This document shows, piece after piece, positions 45,049-58,429 of a stretch of 64,000 nucleotides of DNA; the stretch's first letter is position 1, and each line of letters starts with the position of its first letter. This stretch comes from Puccinia triticina. Taxonomy: Eukaryota > Basidiomycota > Pucciniomycetes > Pucciniales > Pucciniaceae. The stretch is from NCBI RefSeq assembly GCF_026914185.1, contig NC_070567.1, forward strand, positions 558,001 to 622,000, given 5' to 3'. The translations under genes were made by a program, and so were the position numbers. The notes under the pieces are model-generated. The model made no database searches. It had not been told where the DNA came from and saw only the letters and a program-made list of their open reading frames with translations.

Positions 45049-45272
45049 ACTGCAAAAAAACCTCTAGAAACTGCCAGCAGTTGACATGTGGCACACTCCA
45101 GGGTAACTGCCATTGTAACTCAACATAAATACATCATGCCCTTTCATGCACAGTCACTGTGCATTCACCCTTGGTTGAAATAAACTTTGAGAAAGGCTTG
45201 AGTATCACCGCAAGCTTCCTTTGAGCTTCTGCATCTCAACTGCCAGTAGCTTCCAGAGTTTTTCTTGTAGTG
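45048..45272. mobile_element. Small MITE abutting the secreted-protein gene
   Basis: The left end AACTGCAAAAAAACCTCTAGAAACTGCCAGCAGTTGA faces the right end CTCAACTGCCAGTAGC / TTCCAGAGTTTTTCTTGTAGTG, an inverse copy. About 225 bp, no ORF. The same terminal sequence bounds the 1.1-kb element at 55659-56775. Confidence 0.65.
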
Positions 45273-46375
45273 TTCAGTGAATTCATTCAAGCTGGCATCA
45301 CATGCTATAGTGTTTTTTTTAATTAAGCCTTCAGTTTCTTTGGGTTTACTAAATGTCTTTTACATAGTTCAGGTTACTTCAAATTTTGGGTTCTATCAAA
45401 AATCAGCAACAGACTTCAATAAATTGTAATGGAAAGCTTTTCCATGTAAAATTGAATGTTTCAGATGTGGTTTAATTCAAAGATGTTTAATTCATTCCAC
45501 CATTATATCAACAATCACCAGAGAAATTGTGGTGTGGCTGTAGGGAATCTCAGAGCTATTGTTTTTTTGGTCAGATGTGAGTCAGAAATCTCTTGGTCCA
45601 GAAAGATATGCTTTCTGGTGGCTTGCAAGACAAAGGGGAACCAAATGTTTATTTTGAAATAGCTGGGTTGAACTGGGAGACTATTGTCGATTCAAGCAAA
45701 GTTGAAGGTCAATAGAATCATTGGTTTTGGGCTTTTTTTCTGATGAGCCAGCTAGCCATGATGCTGTTTTTGGCTCCAACTTCTCAGGCTTGAAATTTTG
45801 GTTTGATTTAGTTGCCTTTGGAAGCGACCAAGGAATCAATCTGTTTGAAGCGGAGTTTGGGTTGGCAATTGGTCTTTGATATCCTGTTATTCCTGATTTA
45901 CACACATTTTTTGGGTGCAATCTTGTTTGGTTGTCTTTCAAAAATTGGCCACATAATTTCTAAGATTTTGTCTCTGCTCTCAAGGCTTTCATGTTGGGGG
46001 AATCAAGTAAAGCTTGAGCATATTGCATCATATCATTGGCTTCATTGATCTCCTCAATTTCTCAATTGTAACATTCAAATATATCATCATGTGCATAGCT
46101 GCCTTCATTGCATCCAGTATCAGGTACAGAGCTGGCTTCCTTGCTGATGGATATGTAAAAAGCAGCTGGGATTAACTTGAATTCACTACCTGATCAAATT
46201 TCAATGGTCTTGGCTTTCTTCTCTCTTTCTTTTTGACTAGAATTTAATATTTTCCTTCCAGAACCTCCCTGCAGGATCTTGGTGTCCTTTGGTTTTTTTT
46301 TTATACTTCACATCAATGTTTGGACTGAGCATTGAAAGCTTTTCTTTTTGCCATTTTCCTGTGGTACAATGTCAA
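45273..46375. other. AT-rich spacer, no gene seen
   Basis: T-rich DNA with short frames only; no TIR or domain recognised. Confidence 0.5.
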
Positions 46376-46698
46376 TGATGCATCTATTACGCTAAATGTA
46401 ATTAGCGCCGCTAAAACTAAATTGTAGCGCTTGTTGCTAATAATCTGGGGCTGTAATTTTTAGCGTAATACCAACCCGCTAAAAACCACTAACACTAAAT
46501 TACAGCTAAATTACAGCTAATTAGCGGCTCGCTACGCTAAATTAGCTGTAATTTGTAGCGAAAATTGCACTTTTTTGCCCAATCTGAGTTAGCTGTAATT
46601 GTAATAGTCCGCCCGCTACATTTTAGTTTAGCGTAGCGGCGCTAAAAAACCGCTAAATTAGGGTATTACACGCTAACCGTAGCGTAATAGATGCATTG
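46376..46698. mobile_element. MITE with GCATCTATTACGCTA TIRs
   Basis: GCATCTATTACGCTA at about 46380-46394 is exactly inverted at about 46679-46693 (TAGCGTAATAGATGC). The interior is saturated with TTAGCG / CGCTAA and GTAGCG motifs that can pair with each other, for example GCGGCTCGCTACGC. No ORF. Confidence 0.75.
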
Positions 46699-48217
46699 TT
46701 GGGTACATACAATCAACAATTGATCAAAATCAAATGGGGGTTTTTCTTGTCAAGGTGGATCTTGTGGGAAGAGACTTAAATTACACAGATGTTTAAAGCC
46801 AGTTGGAAATATGGAAGAATCTTGACTGGAAATCAGAGAAGGCAATCTTTGGATTTTGCCAAATTGGAGTGAATCTCCCTTTTTTTTCTCCCAGATTTGG
46901 AAATTCCAAACCAGGGACCCTGGGGGTTTTACTCTGTACAGTAATATGCCCCTCACAACTGTAGATGAGATGAAGCTGATCTGAGATTCATTGAAGGAGT
47001 AGATATCATTGTTTGCTTTGAGGTGAGTTGTTAAGTTGGTTGAGAAAGAGGAGAAGAAAGGAAGGGAAGGGGGAATGATTTTTTTTGGTGGATAAGAGGA
47101 GATGGATGACTGAAGAATTGGAGTAGCAGTGGATAACCCAGTTTGTCTTTTCTGAGCTTGATTGAATAGGCTAAGATTAATGATGAAAAGGCTCTTGAGA
47201 GCCACTCGCCGCAGTTTCAGATGTAAATAGTGGTTCAAGCCAAGGGATTGCAAGGGCCACAGAGAATAAATTGAGTTTCAACAAGTATCCTCAGGACAAT
47301 AAGCTGAAAAATGCATCCTTGGGATGCTCTTGGTCCAGATGTATCCTCAGGTTGCTTTTGAGAGCATCCTTTGGACCTATAGGGGCCTGGATGTCCTCAG
47401 GGCATGTTAACACTTACCCAGAGTTATTTGTTGACTAAAGAATCATAAAGACAGGCCCAAACCTTAAATACTGGTCCTGTGGTGTAGAAGCCCCCCTTGG
47501 GGTCACAGAGCATAGCACATCAAATCAAATTGATTTGAGTATTTGTATTTGAATTCAATTTGAGTTGAATGATACTGGGACATGTTTTTGCTCAAATATT
47601 TGAAAGGACCTGATTAATTGACTACCTAAAATTCAACTTTCAACTAACAAACGTGGTTTATGTTGGGAGGACCACTCCCCAAAGTTGCACCTTGGTTTTG
47701 CCAACCAAAAATTGAACCAGGAACATTTTGGTAGTTGAAAGTCAAAAATGAAAATCCCAAAAGGTAGTTGGATATGTAATTTTTGCAAAAAAAAAAAAAA
47801 ACATAACTCCTCACTGCGGGGACCAAGCCCCGCCAAAATTTTACAGAGTGAATAAATCCCTCTCAAGAGCACATGGCGAGCTGCATGGCATTAGCACAAC
47901 CCAGGAATGGGGTGTGCTACAGTGCGCCATTTTGGCAGGTTTCCTACTAAGGAACACCACCAAAACCATAGCCACGGTGCCCAACAATGTGATTGGGAAA
48001 GAACAAGGCAATGTGGGGGGAATGTTGGATGTAATGGCCGTGGCTGGACCCTGTAGGAGGTAGGGGCTGAATTTCCCTGATGTTGAGAGAGCTGGGCTGT
48101 GTAAATCCTGAAGATCCATTATGTTTGGGATCTTTGGAGTTCAGAACTAGCTCACCAAGAGGTGGGAACGTAAGGAATGCCAGAGAGAAAAAAAAGAATC
48201 AGAAACTGGAATAATAC
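46699..48217. other. Spacer with weak repeats, no confident gene
   Basis: A 167-codon minus-strand frame at 46750-47253 has no domain and is not called. 47280-47400 contains several ATCCTCAGG / CATCCTTTGG motifs similar to those in the 53.4-53.95 kb unit. 47788-47803 is an A-run. Confidence 0.45.
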
Positions 48218-48395
48218 TGGAGGACTTCCCGTCAATCTGGAAATCTAGATCTGAGCCGGCAGATTTCAGATTTTGCAGTGAAATCTTGGTCCCCAAAGCT
48301 CCCCGAAGGGATCCAGAGTTCCAGATTCCAGATTCCCCTGTGAAATCTAGAATTCCAGATTGATTCAAAGTCAACGGGAAGTCTTCCACTGGTGT
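48218..48395. repeat. Short inverted-repeat unit (MITE-like)
   Basis: CTGGAGGACTTCCCGT near 48218 is mirrored by ACGGGAAGTCTTCCA near 48375. The interior repeats AATCTAGA, CCAGATT and AGATTTCA in both directions. Confidence 0.6.
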
Positions 48396-48488
48396 CTCCT
48401 TTGCTTGGTAAGTGCATAATCAGTGCACAAAGGATAAAAAAAAACCATTTGTCCAAGCATTTGTAAAAACACAATATGTAACAATTTA

Positions 48489-48723
48489 GGCCCTGTTTGG
48501 CAGCATCATTATTACACAATGAATAATTGGGGCATGCCCCTTACATTTGTAAAACATCATTTTTGGGCCTGATCTTTTGGCAGTAAACTATGAAGCTTTA
48601 TGACAGCTTACTTTCAAAAGACTATCCTGATTTTTTTTTTTTTTTTTTTTACAATATGTAATGGTATTGCATTTTGAACATTACACTGCGTAATATGACG
48701 CTGCCTGAGTGCCAAACAGGGCC
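48489..48723. mobile_element. Tourist-like MITE (PIF/Harbinger type), TTA target duplication
   Basis: Perfect 14-bp TIRs GGCCCTGTTTGGCA / TGCCAAACAGGGCC with extended similarity, flanked by TTA at 48486-48488 and 48724-48726. 235 bp, no ORF, with a T22-type run near 48631-48650. Confidence 0.85.
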
Positions 48724-48726
48724 TTA

Positions 48727-49380
48727 TGTCGCACGCAAGAGCTTAGCCCCAAATTTTGGGGTTCCAGGGTGTGTGAATGTCACAGGCGTTTGAAAATCAC
48801 AGGTTGTGAAAGCCAAAAGGGGAGCGTGACAGCTCAAAGTAAATTACTTTTTTTCTCACCTCTGATGATGCAATTCAGAGTGACTATGTAGCATAAGATG
48901 CATCTAGTCAAAGGGGAAAGTTGAAACCCATTTTTCAAGTGGAAATGGGTGGCATAAGGCCAAGTTGATTGGAAAGGAGATGCCAAAATTGTGATGAAAA
49001 GATGGATTAACACATTATGATGAGGGAGAACCAAGAAATCTGAAGGAAGGTTAGGCCACCCGCCAAATACAGGCTTCGGGTTCGGGCAGCGTGTTTGCAG
49101 ATTAGTCCCGACCCGAGTCGAGCTGTTGTTCGCGTCGGGTCGGGTTTGGGCACCATTTTTCGACCCGAATCCGACCCCGAGGATGGAGTTGACTGGATGG
49201 CGATGGAACATTCTGGGTGGCTGTCGTGCTGTTCGGCAGCGGGAGCGTGGGCAGTGACAGGGCGGTGTGTGGTGGTGACAGGTGGGTGTGATTAGGTAAT
49301 CGGGCTCGCCTGTGGTTCTGTGTCTGCTGGGTTGTTCCAGCATGTTCGATCAGGAAAAGTGGAAAATTTCGACCCCGACA
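48727..49380. other. Spacer upstream of HSP90
   Basis: No supported gene. 49070-49180 is rich in GACCCGA / TCGGGT words in both orientations, a local palindromic patch. Confidence 0.5.
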
Positions 49381-49382
49381 GG

Positions 49383-49389
49383 ATATATA
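49383..49389 (+). promoter_or_regulatory. Probable TATA box of HSP90
   Basis: ATATATA within GGATATATAGC, about 127 bp upstream of the HSP90 ATG and followed by a C-rich leader. Upstream (49332-49372) are scattered TTC and GAA words (GTTCCAGCATGTTC, TGGAAAATTTCG). They suggest, but do not form, a clean heat-shock element. Confidence 0.45.
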
Positions 49390-49515
49390 GCAGCCTCCCT
49401 CCCCCCATGGCCAGGGCCCCAGAACCACCACCCACTCCATCGTTGTACCAACCCACACACCACACGCCCAGCCCCAGAACATCCCCTGTAGCCAATCCAA
49501 AACCACCCTTTAGCA

Positions 49516-52427
<2,912 letters not shown>

Positions 52428-52860
52428 TTGCTGAACCACACCGAGTGCCTTCACACCACCCAAAATCATGACTTCATGAGCCTCAACTCTTGTCTCCTTT
52501 CTACGAACAAACCTAATGATTACGTTGACTAAGAAAACCCGTGACGGATCCTGTTCTTTTCTGCTTGTTTGTTTGTGCATTTTGTTGTTTTTCGAGTGTG
52601 GTTCTCTCGGACCACGCTCTCTTCTTCCTTCACCTATGCAGTATATCTATATATATCCTCTATTTTCAATGTCATGTAGTATCAGACCCCTCCCACACAC
52701 CCACGTTCGTACTCTTCGCGACGCAATTCATGCTTCATCTTGTGCATACACAGCTTGAACACTGTCAAAATATAACATGGCCGGAATACCATGGGCAAGC
52801 TGGAAGTAAGGGACAGAAGTTGGTAGAGCAGTTGTTCTCTCTGAGTGTCTCGGAGAAACA
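52428..52860 (+). other. HSP90 3' flank
   Basis: T-rich 3' UTR-like sequence to about 52.68 kb, then spacer up to the next inverted-repeat element. No gene. Confidence 0.6.
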
Positions 52861-52902
52861 TCGAACTTAGCTAAGTCCCTCGATCGGAGGCGCGGGAGCG
52901 CT

Positions 52903-52934
<32 letters not shown>

Positions 52935-53398
52935 CGCCCTACCTCGCAAAACAAAACATAGGCAAAACAATATCCCTCCGTTGAAGCTACGCAAGGACAG
53001 CTGGGGCGAAGTCAGCTGCTTCAAGAGATAGCCAAGAAGCATGGCTCTCTGCTGGTATCTTTCTTTTATCTGTAACAGTTGAACTTGATTTTTAAAAAAA
53101 AATTAAGAGCTGCTAAGTTTTGACAGGTGTCAAAAGTATGGCTTTGACCAAGGCCTGTTTGAACAATGCCCTCCCAAAACCCATGAACTCCTTTTTCTTT
53201 CATTTGGGATTCAAGAGAGTTTTTGGAGGGATCTAACCTCAGGAATGTGGCAGGCGCAAGTGCTGATGTAGGCAGACAACCAGCCAAATGGGATTTCTGC
53301 TGCCTACTCTTTTGCGAGGTAGGGTGTAAGTATCTCCTTTGGAGGGTTGCTTTGCAACAGCGCTCCCGCGCCTCCAATCAAGGGACTTAGCTAAGCTT
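52861..53398. mobile_element. Non-autonomous element with ~85-bp TIRs
   Basis: CTTAGCTAAGTCCC, GGAGGCGCGGGAGCGCTGT and CCCTACCTCGCAAAA on the left (52867-52951) are inverted at 53313-53395. 0.54 kb, no transposase. Within each TIR, GGAGCGCTGTCGCGAAGCGACCC can form its own hairpin. Confidence 0.8.
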
Positions 53399-53409
53399 GG
53401 AGAAAAATC

Positions 53410-53945
53410 TGTCCTGGACTCCTGTGGCTACACCACGGGGTCCATTCCTGGAAATGCCCTGCATCCTGCGGACGTTTCTGACTGAGGAGTGTCCAGAGGA
53501 TGTCCGGGGGGCATCCAGCGGACACAGGGTGCGCTGAGCATCACTTGGATGTTTCCGGATGCATCCAAATGATGCTTGGCCCTCCGATCCATCAGTTGGA
53601 CACCAAAAAAAAGCGTCCATTGGACATCTTGAGGGTCCAAAACTTCAGCATCCATTGGACGCTCCACCATGCGCCGCGGTAGCTTGGGGCTTGCTTGAAA
53701 TTGCAAGCCACCCCTCTATTTTAGCATCATGGGGATAGGGGTTGATATCTGGCAGACGTTTAGCATTCCATCCAGCGGATGCATTCTGGGGAAACATCTG
53801 CCATTGCGCAATGCAAGTGGCATCCAGCGGACGTTTTCTGCAGGGCCAGAGCTGGACATCCCTGGACATGTCCAAATGCATGTCCAACCAATGTCCGCAA
53901 TGGCCAGTGGTGTAGCCACAAAGCGGCCTTGTCCCGCAGGGATGG
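53410..53945. repeat. Inverted-repeat unit rich in GCATCCAGCGGAC / TGGATGC motifs
   Basis: TGTGGCTACACCAC near 53422 is inverted as GTGGTGTAGCCACA near 53908. Between them GCATCCA, TGGATGC, CATTGGAC and AGCGGAC words occur many times on both strands. No ORF with recognisable function. Confidence 0.65.
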
Positions 53946-54197
53946 ACTGGTGCACAAAGTCAAAAATTTGGCTGAGAAAGTAATCACAAATGGCTGGAGG
54001 AAAAACACTTTTAGCATCACTCAGCCTCCCCTTCAGCTCCTGTGGACCTGCCCCAGAGCCATATTACAACACTTCTTGATCTCAGCTTTCAAATGGCACT
54101 GGTCTCATCTCCCCAATCCTGATCATTTTTGCTGTACTAATGTTTTTTTAAAAAAAAACACAAAGAAATGTAAACCAAGGAATTATGATCATGCCTT

Positions 54198-55341
54198 CAC
54201 CAGGGGAGATTTTGACGCACTCTCCAGAGAGTGCCATACTGTATCCTTTTTCCGTAACTGTGCTGGATGCCTTTCCTGGATTCATGCATGAACAATCCAG
54301 AAGTCATGCAGAAGTCAAATGGAACACAACTGGAATGTGGTTGAAAACACTAAGACACAATGGTCACAATCAAATCATAATTCAATGCTTACATTCCATC
54401 ATTCACCATTGGAACATCTTGTCAGTCAGCTACTCTGCACTATTGTGCTGCTATAGACACACGTCTTTGGGTCATAGTTATTGTGTTGTTACCTATAGTT
54501 TCATTGTACAAGTGTCAAGGCTAGAGCCCAGGTTTTAAAACTAAATCAACATTAATGTGGCTACAGATTAAAAGAAGGTAAGATGATTTGGACTACATCA
54601 GATACGCTACTGTAGCGCACTCATCCACTTTGACATAGTACCAGCACTCTGGCCTGTGCCCATGCTGAGTGTGGAGGTACGATGGCTTTGTGGCCTTTGC
54701 CATGTCCTCTCCGGCCACCTGCACCTTGTAAACAAGGCGCTCCTGGGTTAGCAAGAACTCTGATACCTTGGCATTACTTAGCCTACGGCTCTTAGGGTTG
54801 GGGTCCATAGAAGCTAGCTTCAACTCTGCATCCAGTACTTCTGGAATATAGATGGTGGGCCCCATTCACAAGTGTACCCTGCTTCCTGCATAATATCTAC
54901 CCACTTGCAAGCGTGCTCTGGTATTGCAAATTGCAACGTTAGTGTACCTCCCTTGCGGATGGCCTTGCAAATCTCTGTAGCTATGTCTTCTGAAACAGCA
55001 GCCCGTAAACAGTCTAGGGCCAAGCCCTCTATGGTTACTGGAGGGAGGGGTGGAAGAGCAGGTGTGCCAAATAGTGCCATACATATGTCAGCAAAAGCAT
55101 TAGCTATGATTTAATTTTCATTACAGGTTGTAATTAAGTGATGATTAGAAAATTGAATGGTTCTATACAACATTGCACAAGCTCCTGTGAAAATTTGGCA
55201 TCACTTTTGACACACTTCCCATTGACTTCTGAAGAATTTATCAATCATTTACTAATCCACATCTGACTCACATCAGACCCAGAAGAACATAAAATTAAAC
55301 TCTGGCACTCTCTGGGGAGTGTGTCAAAGTCTTCCCTGGTG
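54198..55341. mobile_element. 1.1-kb inverted-repeat element carrying a small frameshifted ORF
   Basis: CACCAGGGGAGATTTTGACG-CACTCTCCAGAGAGTGCCA at 54198-54236 is inverted at 55303-55341 (TGGCACTCTCTGGGGAGTGT-GTCAAAGTCTTCCCTGGTG). The same TIR appears again at 56827 and 62516. The interior encodes the minus-strand ORF pair at 54593-55080. Confidence 0.7.
54593..55080 (-). pseudogene. Frameshifted hypothetical protein inside the 54.2-55.3 kb element
   Basis: The first part (55080 to about 54850) reads MALFGTPALPPLPPVTIEGLALDCLRAAVSEDIATEICKAIRKGG..., ending near YTCEWGP. The second part (from about 54865 to 54593) continues in another frame: IYIPEVLDAELKLASMDPNPKSRRLSNAKVSEFLLTQERL...WYYVKVDECATVAYLM. 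One single-nucleotide frameshift would fuse them into about 160 residues. Compositions are globular, not repetitive. I do not recognise the family; location within TIRs suggests an element-encoded protein or captured gene. Confidence 0.5.
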
Positions 55342-55658
55342 CTTGTGGATATTGGATCCACAAGCCTGCAGATATCTGCAGATCCTACACCTGTAGCCAC
55401 TCAATTGGTGCAGATAGGATGTTCAATTGTGTATATTATCAGAAAATCCAAAATTGGATCTTCAGAGCAATGGAATCAACTTATTTGCTGACTCACTATT
55501 GTAAAATTAAAAATATAACAAGGACATGTCACAGTCCTCTAGATACTAGTCTTTCCTCTACAGAAATAAAGGTTGTTGTCAGCAGCCACATATCTTGACA
55601 ATCAAGTGTCATCCACTAAAAGAACAATTTGTGCAACTTCTGTCAGTTGAAATGCAAG
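55342..55658. other. Spacer, no gene seen
   Basis: AT-rich linker between two inverted-repeat elements. GGATCCACAAGCCTGCAGATATCTGCAG near 55355 is a small palindromic patch. Confidence 0.5.
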
Positions 55659-56775
55659 CACTGCAAGAAAAACTTTAGAAACTGCTTGCAGTTGAGATGC
55701 AGCAAGCTTGAATCAAGCCTCAGCTCAAGCTGGAGTCAAGCACCCAAATTCCATGCTGATGCACCTTCAGTGTGTACCTTGTTTGGGCCCGGCATCTCAA
55801 TGCTTAATTACATGCTGTAGTGCTCATGCAGTAGGCTGAGACAAATGTTCAACCTTGCAAATGAGTATCCCCCTGAGCAACCTTTTATTTGCTTTTAGAA
55901 AACACTCCATGTGCAATTGAATCCAGCCAGAATAACATAAAAAGGGTATGTACACATGAAAGGGATATGTACATATGAGAGGAATATGTACACATGAAAG
56001 GGGAATTTGAAAAGGTGTATTAACACATAGAAGGGATATGTACACATGATGAAAGGGGTATGAATGCATGAAAGGGGTATGTAATTGTGAAAGGGGTATG
56101 TATGCATGAAAGGGGTATGTGCAGTAAGGGGTATTTGCGGGTATGTAAACCTGAATGATGAAAGGGTTGAAAAGTATGTAAAAAACTCAAAGGGGACATG
56201 TAAACATGAAAGGGTCATGAAAGCATGATGAAAGGGGTATGTACACATTGTGAAAGGGAATAGACATTCACATGAAAGGGATACACACACATGAAGGGGA
56301 TGCACACACATGAAAGGGATACATGTAGATGTAAGGGATACATGCACATGAAAGGGATACTTACACATGAAAGGGATACACGCACATGAAAGGGGTATGT
56401 GCACATAAAGGGGTATGTACACATTATGAAAGGGGTGAATACATACAAAAGGGACATGTGCACATGAAAGGGGTATGTGCACATGAAAGGGGTATGTGCT
56501 CATGAAAGGGGAATTTTCACATGAAAAGGGAATTTTCACATGAAAGAGGAATTTTCACATGAAAGGGGAATTTTCACATGAAAGGGAAATTTGCACAGGT
56601 ATCAACTCAGTATTTTGGAGCCTGTACTCAGCTTTTTGTACCTTAGACTCTTGCCTAAATTATGCAATGTGCATGGAAATTGAATCAACCAGTGCATGAT
56701 TCTTGCATGAGGCACAGCTTGCCTTGAGATCTTGCATCTCAACTGCAAGCAGTTTCTAGAGTTTTTCTTGCAGTG
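55659..56775. mobile_element. Inverted-repeat element (family of the 45.05-kb MITE) containing a minisatellite
   Basis: Left CACTGCAAGAAAAACTTTAG and AAACTGCTTGCAGTTGAGATGCA; right TGCATCTCAACTGCAAGCAG and TTTCTAGAGTTTTTCTTGCAGTG, inverse. 1.1 kb. The interior is mostly the tandem array at 55930-56595. Confidence 0.65.
55930..56595. repeat. Minisatellite, ~18-24 bp units (CACATGAAAGGGGTATGT)
   Basis: About 35 imperfect tandem units of the form ATG(T/A)(A/G)CACATGAAAGGG, some shortened to 15-18 bp. On the minus strand the array stays open for over 200 codons as a repeat of PFHVHIPLSC-like peptides. This reflects the repeat period and is not evidence of a gene. Confidence 0.9.
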
Positions 56776-58120
56776 AAGATTATCCAGGATAATTGCCATT
56801 AAAACTCCACCAAAATCCATAACAGTCACCAGAGCAGCTTTGGGGGCACTCCCCAGAGAGTGCCTCACCATGAATTATTTTCATAACTTGGCACAATATC
56901 TACCACAACATATGTATAATCAAACATGAAATGATATGTAACTATACATAAAGTATCCAAAACTTGGCTGGAAGTCATCTGCAACTCCATTGGAAATAAA
57001 CTGGAACAAAACAGTACAACATCTCTGTAACCACTTTATAACTCAAGTGGAACAATGTATCCATTAAGGTGGTGTAGCGCAGTTCCACTAAAAATCAGTG
57101 TAGTGTAGCAGAATTGATCTAATTTTGTGCTAACCCTAGGCAGGCAGGCCACTAAAAAGTGCCCGCAATAGCACTTTTTAGAGTCATTTTGGCCTTTTTT
57201 GCTGCTAAAAGTGTTGTAGCATAGCAGGGGTAGTGGCCGCTAACACTGCAGAAAAAAAGCGCAACAGTTGCTGCAGATCTGCCAACACCAAGTAGCCCTG
57301 TAGTGTAGTGTAGCTCAGAGGAAATTGTTGGTAGAAAGTTTAAGCAAGTTTCATTTTAATGGCAGACACTCATCACAATATCATATACACAATATTATCA
57401 TATACAAGTCCAGTGTAATTCTGACTAAATTTTGATTTCCTGCTGCTACCAGAGCACTAAAGAAGTGGTTCAAAGATTTTTTTCCTCCGGAGCTGCAGAG
57501 GAAAAATGGGCAATGACTTCTGGACATGGTGGGTAGGTATGGTACAGTTATTGGTAACATGCTAATATTGTAACATTTTTTTTGTTTCTTAATTTTACCG
57601 TTAGCTGTAACAAAAGTGCATTAAAATATTGAAACTTAGAAACTCATTATTTGACGTCCATTACAATATCTGCCGGTAAAGAGGGGAAGATATTGTAAAG
57701 TTCCTTAGTAAGAGGCGGCAATTTGCCCCTCTTTATCTTGTTATCCAGCGTTTAATGTGTTACGTTACTAGCAATGCGAGTAACACATTAGATATTCTGG
57801 CCTGTTACAATAGGGCCCCAGGATTTGAACCATTTTTTTGCTGATACAAATAACGCCTGAGTTTAGTAACAGCAAGTATTACACCACGCGGATAACAGCG
57901 GTGATCATAGTGTATTGTAACTTAAACTACCCATTTTTGCTGCTGGGTTTTGCTTTTCTTACCTCAACTAGAGGCCAAGGCGGCTTTGCCGCTGCAAGCA
58001 TAGTCCCCTACCCAGATGGCTCCCTGCCTTTGGTTTTTATCTCTCTTTGACAGTGAAGAGGTTTTTTTCTTGTGGAAATACTTTGAATTAAATTTTGATG
58101 ATGTGCTGAATTTATTTAGG
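56776..58120. other. Repeat-derived spacer
   Basis: Contains TIR copy 56827-56864. It also has a GTGTAGCG / AAAAAGTGC-type inverted patch at 57060-57320. A block at 57527-57950 is a diverged direct copy of 61448-61850, sharing GGTGGGTAGGTA, ACAATATCTG(C/G)CGG and AGTAACAGCAAGT. No gene. Confidence 0.5.
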
Positions 58121-58425
58121 GTGAGCCTAAATGCACTCCAAACTTTTACTTTGTGCACTCCACTTTTTTGGCTTTGGGGGGCCAGCACTCCAAAAAAGCT
58201 GGAGTGCCTTGATTTTGTACTTCCAAAACATGGAGTCTCCAGATGGGCACTCCATGTTTGTTGGAGTACACAACTGGGTACTCCAAAATTTACCAAAATA
58301 GGGGAGCGCAGCTAGATGCACTCCAATAAAAATGGAGTGCAAGCCCAAGCACTCCGCCTTTTCAGCAAAGGATTTTGGCTTTGCACTCCAGCTGGCAAAT
58401 ACCAAATGGAGTGCATTGGGGTGCA
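58121..58425. repeat. TGGAGTGC / GCACTCCA motif cluster
   Basis: At least fifteen GCACTCC or GGAGTGC words in about 300 bp on both strands, many in facing pairs. It runs directly into the CCGGTCATC array. Confidence 0.8.
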
Positions 58426-58429
58426 CTCA

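Noticed and set aside
46750..47253. 167-codon minus-strand frame
   Set aside because: Ser/Leu/Ile-rich with no domain, in AT-rich repeat DNA; could not be supported.
55895..56539. 214-codon minus-strand frame rich in Pro-Phe-His-Val-His
   Set aside because: It is a by-product of the minisatellite period; there is no start context, domain or splice signal.
55930..56595. CRISPR-like array
   Set aside because: Units are contiguous and imperfect with no unique spacers, and the DNA is eukaryotic.
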